Assembly (NCBI GenBank): GCA_963082975.1
Contig: OY720344.1
Coordinates: forward strand, 87,048,107-87,112,106
Source: Labia minor
Taxonomy: Eukaryota > Arthropoda > Insecta > Dermaptera > Spongiphoridae
DNA length: 64,000 bases
Direction of reading: 5' to 3'
Shown here: piece by piece, positions 56,533 through 64,000 of the stretch
Layout: each line of letters begins with the position of its first letter
Position numbering within the stretch: the first letter of the stretch is position 1
Notes under the pieces: model-generated
Told to the model about the DNA's origin: nothing
Database searches by the model: none
The model's input: only the letters and a program-made list of their open reading frames with translations
Program-made: the position numbers and the translations under genes

Positions 56533-57293
56533 TTAAGGTAGTTTGTTACTGACATTCCGAAGTCAAAAAATAACTTTATTTTTTTTTTATAAATAATTAT
56601 GCAAATAATTAATGAAAATTCACATAAGAATTTATTCGATTCAATTTAATACGAGTTATAATTAAATAATTATAATAATGTAAAAATAAAATATTAATTG
56701 ACTAGTACTCAGCTGTCACTAGATGATATCAACTTTAAATGATTTTTTGGTTGGAATTTGAACTATAATAAACTATAATTAATTATAAACTATAATTGAA
56801 CCAAAAACTATAAGAAATATTTTTTATATTTATTAATGTTTAATATCCTTTAATTATCACGTACCATTTATAAGTATATTAAAAAATTCTAGTTACTATT
56901 TGAACTTGGTGGAGCCGCCATTTTTTCCCTAGTCGAATAAATAACAGAGATATAAGAACACATGATAATATTAAAAAATTTATTAAATTAAAACTATGTG
57001 GTAAATCGTTTTAAAATTTTTACAGTATGTTTGAGATACTGTTTTATCTATTAGAAAGTTGTTTTTTTTGTGGGGTCAAGTTTGTCAATTTCTTTTAAAC
57101 CCTGATTTCTGAGTTATTGAACAAGTACACTCATAAGAGCTCATGTATTTTTGCATAACTTTAATTAATTATATCTCTTAAACGGTGTGGTAGAAAAATC
57201 TGATTTCTTTGTATAGGTGTATTTAATTATAATCTTTCAAATAAATATAAAAAATAGTCAAGTTTAAGTCATTTGAGTAACAAACTACCTTAA
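56533..57293 (-). mobile_element. TTAA-flanked TIR element, complete copy
   Basis: Both ends read TTAAGGTAGTTTGTTACT (right end inverted), giving a 14-bp perfect TIR GGTAGTTTGTTACT next to TTAA at 56533-56536 and 57290-57293. TTAA duplication is the piggyBac hallmark, although the TIR does not begin with CCC. The core (about 56880-56960) matches 38.8 kb almost perfectly over GGAGCCGCCATTTTTTCCCT. Strand is assigned relative to the 38.5 kb copy. No transposase motif found. Confidence 0.74.
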
Positions 57294-57299
57294 ATGTTT

Positions 57300-58210
57300 C
57301 TATGTATAATTTATTTGCATATTTTGTTTTTTTATATTTGATGTAAGATTAGTTATTTAAAGATAAAACATTTTATGAAAAAATTGAGTAACTTTTTTTA
57401 TTCAAAAATAAATAAAGATAACTTTAAATTTGATAATAATAATGTTTAATATTATTAATATGCTTTTATTTAAGAAATTTAAATAATTTTATTTTTTTTA
57501 TTTTAATTTTTTAATATAATTGCAGTTCAGTATTTATTTTCATAAACGAGTAGAGAGTTCTTTGAATGTTAGCGATTAATTAATTCATACGCTTTCGGTT
57601 GAATTTATGTAACAAAAAAATATTATATTTGAGCTTTTGTAATATTATATAATATTATTATAATGATTGACAGTTTGACAAGAAATAAATTCATAAGTTT
57701 CCTACCATTTCTGTTAGTATATTAACAATAATTAATCAAATAATTTTTAATCTCATTAAAATTATTTATTATTAATGTGTATGTACTATATATGTCCGAT
57801 TATTCTGTTAAATATTCTATAGCATATTAGCAGGAAATCGTTGTTTATGTATTCTCTATTAATTCTATAAACGTACACGATGATTATCGATAATATTAAT
57901 TTTGTTAAAGTTCATTTTGTAAGTAAATTTACGCGTAATACAATCAAAATTTAATTAAATGAGATGAATACTTACTTCTTCAATTAATTACTCTCATAAA
58001 TCAAAATAAATAAATGGTTTAATATTTTTTTTTTAAACAATATCTTAATTTTTAAAAACAATCGAATTTAGAAAAATATATTTTAATGATTTTAATGATC
58101 AAATATATATATATTAACTATGGCTTCGATCTTTCTCACAGGTGACACCTACATTGTATGTTCATTATCATTTAGGTGTGCTATATATCGCTCTACATAT
58201 GTGAAAAATA
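57300..58210. other. AT-rich sequence, nothing recognised
   Basis: A/T-rich with an (AT)n tract near 58104. The stretch 58130-58200 is slightly more complex. Confidence 0.5.
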
Positions 58211-58214
58211 ATTA

Positions 58215-58275
58215 AACCCAAAACCTGAAGAGGGTCATGATACGGAACCGAAACATTGACATTAAATGGGTAAAA
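58215..58275 (+). mobile_element. Penelope-LTR-like module, hammerhead-type core
   Basis: CTGAAGA fits the conserved CUGANGA box. It is followed by a weak stem GGT...ACC and then GAAAC, in correct order and spacing for a hammerhead core. The short stem III and cleavage position are not convincingly formed, and stem I was not found. Such cores are known in Penelope-like element LTRs. A (TA)n tail follows at about 58317. Confidence 0.4.
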
Positions 58276-58400
58276 AGATATTATTTTATTTCTAAATCCC
58301 CTCTCTTTCTCTCTTTATATATATATGTTGGTCTGGATTTCCGTAAATTTTATTATTATTATTATTATTATTATTAATATCAGATTTATCCGGCATATTA

Positions 58401-58829
58401 TCACGTATTTTTGTGAGATTGTTTTCTCGACGTTTCAGCACCCATTTTGGCTCCATTTTCAAGAGGTTATTTAGGCGGGAATATTTTTGGAATTCTGAGT
58501 CTTAGTTTATGGGTTGATAGGTTGGGTGGTTTTGTTCTTACTGCGTTGCTGTAGAGCTCCCAAGAATCCGGGGCACTATCACTGAGACAGGGGCCCCAGT
58601 CGGCCTCGGGCTGTTAACCAGTGATAGTGCCCAGGATTCTTCGGAGCTCTACAGCAACGAAGTGAGTACAAAACTACCCATCCTATCATCCCAAAATCCC
58701 GATATCGATTCTTGGTCACACAGACTAAGACCCAAAATCCCAAAAATATTCCTGCCTAAATATCCTCTTGAAAATGGCGCCAAAATGGATGCTGAAACGT
58801 CGAGAAAACAATCTCACAAAAATACGTGA
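58401..58829. mobile_element. Inverted pair of ~190-210-bp Penelope-LTR-like arms
   Basis: Left arm from TCACGTATTTTTGTGAGATT to GGGGCACTATCACTG. The right arm is its inverse, from CAGTGATAGTGCCC to AATCTCACAAAAATACGTGA, with a 34-bp GC-rich spacer (58585-58618). Both arms contain CTTGAAAATGG(C/A)GCC...GCTGAAACGTCGAG (minus strand on the left, plus on the right), a degenerate hammerhead-like core. Head-to-head partial copies are common for Penelope-like elements. An (ATT)n tract precedes it. Confidence 0.6.
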
Positions 58830-58971
58830 TTATATACATATAAGTAATATTTATTTCAGATCAAAAAAAAAGTATTTTTGTGAATTGAAATAAAAAAAAC
58901 ACATTGGAATTTATTTATATTTATCTATTTATTTATCAATCTATTTATCAATCTGGATTCAATTAATATTT

Positions 58972-59205
58972 ATGAAATTTATTAATATTCTTGATATTAA
59001 TGGATTCCCAGAAATGACAAATTATAAATTTGATATAAATATAAAAATCTTTTTAGTAGACCATTTAATAATAGTATTATTATTATTTATGAAATTTATT
59101 AATATTCTTGATATTAATGGATTCCCAGAAATGACAAATTATAAATTTGATATAAATATAAAAATCTTTTTAGTAGACCATTTAATAATAGTATTATTAT
59201 TTTCT
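58972..59205 (+). repeat. Perfect 117-bp tandem duplication
   Basis: Units 58972-59088 and 59089-59205 look identical. The unit length is a multiple of three, so a frame of 39 codons (MKFINILDINGFPEMTNYKF and on) repeats without interruption for 82 codons in all. Identity this high means a recent event. Coding status is doubtful because the product is low-complexity N/I/K/F and has no context. Confidence 0.88.
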
Positions 59206-59224
59206 TTTATTAAAAAATAAATAA

Positions 59225-60235
59225 ATAATTTATAAAGACAGGAAAGATTTAAAAATTTATTAATTCATAACAATCCGCTTCCTTCTTTCTTTTAAGAAAA
59301 TTTTCGGATCTTTTAAAATGAGTGATCTCTTCTTCGCTTTCCTGTCAACCCTCTTCACAACCTCCCATAGCCTTTCTCTACCTATTCTCATTTTATTTTT
59401 TTTTAACATTTTTCCATTCGATCGGTTCTGATATAAAAGTCAACTTTGATAAATCCAGCAAGATGCTGTTCTTTCACAACGTTTTCTTCTAACAAAAACT
59501 GTATCTGTTTTTGAAAGGATCTCCAATTTATAACAATAGATTCACATTTTTTTTTCTTTAAATGCCTCGTAAGATTGTAGAGGTTTTGTATTTTTAAGTA
59601 AATAAAAAAAAAATAAAAACCCTCTCTATTTATATCTATATAAATGAAGATGAAAAATCAGAGCAAAAAAGTTTTCTATGTAAATATTTAAAATTGGTTT
59701 AATACAAAATTTACTTTTATTCGATTCACATTTGAATTTAATTAATTTTTAAATGTTTGAAATTTTTTTTAATTTAAAAAGAATAAAACAAGAATTATAA
59801 AATAAAATGAAATTTTTTTTTAGCCTTAAATAATTGAAACTTTATTTATATGTTTATCTCAAATATTATTGGAATTTTAATTTTTTATTATATAAAGTAT
59901 TAAATTTTGAATATTTAGATTATCATATTAGCTGTAGCGGATAGATAATCGCTTGCGATCGCCCCAGTTGGAGATATGCTTCAGTGAGTGGCAACCATTG
60001 CTCTACCATTCTCACACTTTCCCGAGAGAATGCATGCATGTTTTACCCTTAAATTCCCATCCAATCCAATATTAAGATAATATATATTGTTAATAAAAAA
60101 TAATATATTTATTTAAATTAGTAATTAAAATTTTTTAAATTATTAGTTCTTATATTTATTCTTATATGCTAAAATTTTCGTAGTTTTCATATTTTAGTGT
60201 AAATGTCCTCTGCAGCTCCTCCTTGGTCAAAGGAC
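59225..60235. other. AT-rich sequence with small complex patches
   Basis: 59270-59400 and 59935-60060 (GTAGCGGATAGATAATCGCT, GATCGCCCCAGTTGG) are more complex but have no recognised identity. The rest is A/T-rich. Confidence 0.45.
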
Positions 60236-60240
60236 TTTTA

Positions 60241-60804
60241 ATCGACCGACGATAGTAAGGGAGGTATTGTTTTCACACCAAATTTCACATGTGGAGATTT
60301 TTAGATATCTCCACGAATCATGCATTTTCTTAACAGAAAAAAGTATTTTTAGCATGATGTCCGTCCGTCCGTCCGTATAGATGTGTACAGCCTGAACTGC
60401 TCAACGGATTTTGATGAAATTTGGTATACTTAATGCATCACTAGGATGAATTGATCAACTTTTGGTGCAAATCCGGAAACCGGAAGTGGTAGTATTAGCG
60501 ATCGACGATAGGAAGGAAAGGGTTATTTTCACACCAAATTTCACATAAGGAGATTTTTTACATATCATCATGAATCATGCACTTTGTATTGGTTTTATTC
60601 TCGAGAAAAATCATCTTTATTAGTTTTTTCTTAATTTAAAATTATATGACGTCACAGCCTGGTCTTACATATATATTATAAATAAAATAAAATTAAAAAT
60701 ATTTATGCTGAATTCATATCTGTTTTTAATTACATTAATAGATATATTAAAATTATTTGAAATTGTTTCTGTGGCTGGAAATTAATTTATTTCAAACGGT
60801 CGGT
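60241..60804 (+). mobile_element. HINE family 2, copy lacking one octamer and the 3' hairpin
   Basis: Start ATCGACCGACGATAGTAAGG (one change). A short (CCGT)n tract follows. The paired-octamer segment is reduced to a single TGACGTCA (about 60648), joined as ATATGACGTCACAGCCTGG. It ends at TTCAAACGGTCGGT; the GACCTG/CAGGTC hairpin is missing. Otherwise collinear with the main family. Confidence 0.78.
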
Positions 60805-60809
60805 ATTTA

Positions 60810-61235
60810 TTTTATAATTTATTATTATTTTTATTGTTATTGTATCCTCTTCATATACCTAGTTGCGGCTTGTAAGGCATAAATAATTAAAGTAAAATTG
60901 TTATTTCTGAAATCGAAGAGGAGAATAATTTGAAAGGAATGAATCCTTGATATTTATTAATTTTGCTTGAAGGTCTAAAAAGAGGAATTAATTTAATTAG
61001 AAACTTCTTCAACTACATACATACCTTGATTAATTTAGTTGACTGTATATAGAGATCGTTTTTAAGATATCAATGATTCGGGTTGGATTAAAAAGATCGA
61101 TAAATAAAAACTGCGACTAAATTAACAATATTTTAATAATTAACATTCAAAGTTCAATAACAAAAAGGTTAATTAATTGCATTTAATTCAGTTATAAAAT
61201 AAAAATTAAATCTAATTTAATATAGTTTAAAACGG
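60810..61235. other. AT-rich sequence, nothing recognised
   Basis: A/T-rich spacer. Confidence 0.5.
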
Positions 61236-61239
61236 GGAT

Positions 61240-61640
61240 AAGTGCACTTATCTGATTTGACCACCAGGATTGTGGGAAATGGATTCGCCGCCAATCGTCT
61301 CCTAGCTGTATTCTTCGGCCGTTGAATTCTCCGATAATTGATCCAGATATCAATTAGCTTTGCCTACCCCTCGAGTATCCAAATGGTTAGCTGGACCCCA
61401 ACTTGGATCCAATGCCGAAGAAATCCCTCTAGGGACCAATGTTTTTGCCCCTTCGGATCAAATCGGGAACGTTGAGCTAATTATCAAGCGTGGCTACGGA
61501 AAAAGGCAGAGAGGCAGCGTGTCGAGAATTGTTGTCGATCCAAATAGGCAAGGCAAGTGGATCCTTAGACCTTTTTATATAAGGTATTGCAGAAACATTA
61601 AATTAAATTACCTTACAAATTCTTGTTATATTTAATTTAA
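61240..61640 (+). other. Complex stretch with an unrecognised 91-codon frame
   Basis: GC-richer, high-complexity sequence. The open frame 61360-61635 gives a product with balanced composition up to about codon 75 (EEIPLGTNVFAPSDQIGNVE, then LIIKRGYGKRQRGSVSRIVV, DPNRQGKWILRPFYIR). It then turns A/T-rich. The change falls near AAGGTATTG (61581-61589), which could be a 5' splice site. The VELII...RIVVDPNRQGKW wording is faintly like FLYWCH-type zinc-finger segments, but the Cys/His are absent. This could be a host exon or a transposon ORF piece. Confidence 0.35.
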
Positions 61641-61687
61641 TAATTCATTAACATTGAAATTATTTTTATTCTTAAATTAAAATACAA

Positions 61688-62068
61688 ATATCATCAGAGG
61701 GCAAAAATAAGATTTGTCGAGAACATCAAAATAGGCATTTGTGCCGATTTACCCCGAAAACCTGTTTTGACTGCTGGTTGGTCTCTGGTGTGTTGTGGTG
61801 GATCCACGTTTCATTCACGGTTACGAAACGGTCCAAAAACTCGGTTTCAGCGATGTTTTTTTTTTGGAAAAAATAATGCTTCAATGAGCATATGAAATTC
61901 ACTTTTTTCCATTTTCTTCTCAATGGAAGTCAATCAAAAACTAAAAGACCCAGGTGGTTCAAATTTCGACAGGGGTCAGCTGATAGTTTCGTGCTAACAG
62001 GAGCAGTGTTGCCATTTCATTTAAGAGACGGGAAATTCAAAAACTTATTAACCTGCCCTCATATTATA
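61688..62068 (-). mobile_element. mariner deletion derivative
   Basis: The right end (element 5' end) reads, inverted, TATAATATGAGGGCAGGTTA. The left end TATCATCAGAGGGCAAAAAT is a weaker inverse match. The 5' untranslated part shares AGCTGACCCCTGTCGAAATTT and the GGGTCTTTTAGTTTTTG phrase with the 21.1 kb remnant, so both belong to the same lineage. One minus-strand frame fuses transposase N-terminus to middle. Confidence 0.75.
61726..61923 (-). pseudogene. mariner transposase, internally deleted
   Basis: 65 codons. The N-terminal KVNFICSLKHYFFQKKNIAE is the usual mariner start region (xxFRxxIKHxFLxGK). It is joined directly to FLDRFVTVNETWIHHNTPET, the segment around the first catalytic residue, where the normal D of VTxDETW is replaced by N. 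The helix-turn-helix, the second and third catalytic Asp and the C-terminus are all missing. Not functional. Confidence 0.82.
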
Positions 62069-62069
62069 A

Positions 62070-62280
62070 TGTATTTATTTTATTTTATAGAACCAAAGTG
62101 CTATTAAGAAAAAGAACACATAATTAGATATTTTTTGTTTATTGTATCTATTCCATTTTTATTTTTCGTTTAAATACTACAATCTGATTTTTGCAGATTT
62201 GCCCTTATACATTTGATAGTGTTAACTTTGTCTTTATTAGAAAACACCATTTATATACCATATGTCATATAATATATAAG
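62070..62280. other. AT-rich spacer
   Basis: Nothing recognised. Confidence 0.5.
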
Positions 62281-62289
62281 TATACATAC

Positions 62290-62419
62290 CAGCGCCAGAT
62301 AAAGGAGCGGGAAAGCCAGAACACTGCCTGGGGCGCCAGGTTTTGAGGAGCGTTTCCAGTATGAAAGAGCACTAAATTTTATTTTGCCCAGGGCACTCAA
62401 AATCCTAGAACCGGCGCTG
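62290..62419. mobile_element. Short hAT-type MITE
   Basis: Ends CAGCGCCAGAT and, inverted, CAGCGCCGGTTCTAGG. 8-bp flanks ATACATAC (62282-62289) and ATACTTAC (62420-62427) agree at 7 of 8. The interior contains GGGGCGCC and GCCCAGGGC. 130 bp, non-coding. Confidence 0.75.
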
Positions 62420-62424
62420 ATACT

Positions 62425-63235
62425 TACAATTATATAACTATATACAAGAGCTGATAGATGAAGTGATATTTTAAATCAAATATAAATCTAAGCTTTTTAT
62501 TTTTTAATGCATTTTGCACATTTTGCACTCTGACAAACTTTTATCCACTAGTGTTTTTCATTTCATTAATATATCTATTTATAGAATGTATGATCATATA
62601 AAAATTTCATCCCTGTATAGGAATTAAGATATAGCGATTAATATTGTAATTCAGTTGATGTGACAATAAAATCTAATGAAGCCATTTTTGCATAAGGTCG
62701 TATATTATATTTTCAAAATGTATTCCTACTATCCCAGAAAGAGAGAGAGAGAGAGAAGGAAAGATCCAATAGGGGATTTTTAAATGTCCAATATTTTAAC
62801 AAACAAAATTCAATAAATTTTAGAATTTATCTTTTGAATTAACGGGTAGAGAAAAAAAGGAAAACAATGTTGCTTTTTACATTTGAATAGCAATAGAAAA
62901 AAAAAATAATTAATAATTTTAAGTTATAAAAAAAATATGACTTTGCAATAATAATAATAATAATACTAGATTTCGGTTAAATTTAAAATTTATTAGCATA
63001 CATGAATTAAAGCATTTAGTTTTTATTTTAGTATAAATAAATAAATATATATATTTAACAATATTGTCCAGGGTAGAAAAACATATTACAGGATGAAAAA
63101 ATATAAAACGAGGTTTTCAAAAAGGAAACAAAACCTGTTTTATTTATTGAATATAGCATATTTGCCCCCACAAATAAAATATCGAATCCATATATGAATA
63201 TTTATTGTGCATGAATTGAATAGAATGGAGGATAC
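62425..63235. other. AT-rich sequence with (GA)n
   Basis: A short GAGA tract at about 62740-62756. Otherwise A/T-rich without features. Confidence 0.55.
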
Positions 63236-63239
63236 GAGT

Positions 63240-63620
63240 TTAGCTTCGAGTTGTTCAGTTGTTGTTACTATTTTGTTTTTTTATTTCCTTGTTGTGTAAG
63301 GTGGAGAGGGGGGTTGAAGGTTTCAAATAGGGAATGGAAACTGACTCGAGTTCAAGGGAGGTGTCGCATCTTTTTCTAAAATTTATGTTATTGTCCGCAA
63401 AAGGGCAAAAGAACAAAAAGATGGCAACTCTTTTTTTCCCCTCTCCCACTCTTCCACCCACAAAACCCTAAAGTACTAAACGTCTAACAAAAGTGAGCCG
63501 GTGGATACAAGTGGCCCGTAAACCTTGCTGCTTGATTAATGGATCTAGAATTAGTCCCTTTAAAGACCGGACACTTTCTCTCCCACTCTATTTTTTACCC
63601 CCTCCCCCAATCTTAATATT
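63240..63620. other. GC-richer apparently single-copy block
   Basis: Complex sequence with purine- and pyrimidine-rich strings (GGTGGAGAGGGGGGTTGAAG, CCCCTCTCCCACTCTTCC) and TGGCCCGTAAACCTTGCTGC. A 68-codon minus-strand frame is unremarkable. No TIR, target duplication or second copy seen. Candidate host conserved non-coding DNA. Confidence 0.35.
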
Positions 63621-63624
63621 TCTA

Positions 63625-64000
63625 AAAAGAATAGTTGATATATATTATTATTATATAAAGAAACTATAATTCTCTTTGGTCATAATTAAATAATAATAAA
63701 TAATAGAAAACGTTTTCATTAAATAATAATAAGTATCAATTTCAAATTTTTTCAAGATCGAAAGATTTTGAAAATTTTAGGATTACTCGAAAGTGAGACA
63801 AACTTTTTATATTGTTAAACCAACCTTTTTATTTGAAGAGGACATGGAGTTTACATATATTACCCGTACGAGTGTTGTAAAAATAGAGAATCTCCTATAC
63901 ATAAAAAAAGATTATATTTATTTTTAATATATTTATTTATAAAATTACTTAAGAAATTAATAAATTACAGTTTTCATAGACATAGTTATTAGGTAGTTCA
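63625..64000. other. AT-rich sequence, nothing recognised
   Basis: A/T-rich to the window end. Confidence 0.55.

Overview
The window is AT-rich metazoan nuclear DNA (roughly three quarters A+T by eye). It is packed with decayed transposable elements and shows no rRNA, no true tRNA gene, no operon structure and no host gene I can name. The repertoire fits an invertebrate, most plausibly an arthropod: Helentron/DINE-1-like elements, mariner deletion derivatives, hAT and Tigger-type MITEs, tRNA-derived SINEs, a non-LTR retrotransposon with a compact 3' end, and Penelope-LTR-like modules. The species call is inference and is not fixed by the sequence.

The dominant component is two abundant short families that share one architecture. 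Each has a 10-bp inverted repeat whose left half is terminal and whose right half is subterminal, a simple-sequence tract near the 5' end, and a short hairpin at the extreme 3' end. This is the layout of non-autonomous Helentrons (HINE/DINE-1). Family 1 (ACTATCTCGC...GCGAGATAGT plus hairpin) lies at 9.7, 10.4, 11.9, 16.5, 19.2, 28.6 and 35.4 kb, with a scrap at 23.9 kb. Family 2 (ACCGACCGAC...GTCGGTCGGT plus hairpin, with paired TGACGTCA octamers) lies at 0.7, 13.7, 29.8, 45.4, 53.7 and 60.2 kb, with diverged relatives at 40.6, 42.2 and 43.1 kb.

A likely Helentron derivative with recognisable coding sequence sits at 34.5-36.3 kb on the minus strand. It keeps the C-terminal endonuclease (EEP fold; GDFN, TTIDAVF and SYHKP motifs) between characteristic ends and carries a nested family-1 copy. 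A second unit with the same ends but an unrelated interior lies at 39.5-41.1 kb.

Layout. 0-9 kb: family-2 relative, palindromic-repeat foldback, Penelope-like module, SINE-A, LINE 3' hairpins, tandemly duplicated hAT MITE, SINE-B. 9-20 kb: family-1 cluster, Tigger-type MITE, family 2, a 627-bp foldback with TTA target duplications. 20-33 kb: LINE scraps, mariner remnant, SINE-B, SINE fragment, snapback, families 1 and 2, a hAT MITE with a perfect 8-bp target duplication. 34-46 kb: the two Helentron units, half of a TTAA-flanked element, LINE 3' ends, family 2. 47-58 kb: long-TIR element, mariner, LINE tail with SINE-A, family 2, complete TTAA-flanked element. 58-64 kb: inverted pair of Penelope-LTR-like arms, 117-bp perfect tandem duplication, family 2, an unrecognised open frame, mariner, hAT MITE.

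A few GC-richer, apparently single-copy blocks (1.4, 28.1, 37.3, 53.0 and 63.3 kb) are the best candidates for host conserved sequence. Nothing here forms a working gene set: the window reads as an intergenic or intronic transposon graveyard whose interest lies in element architecture.
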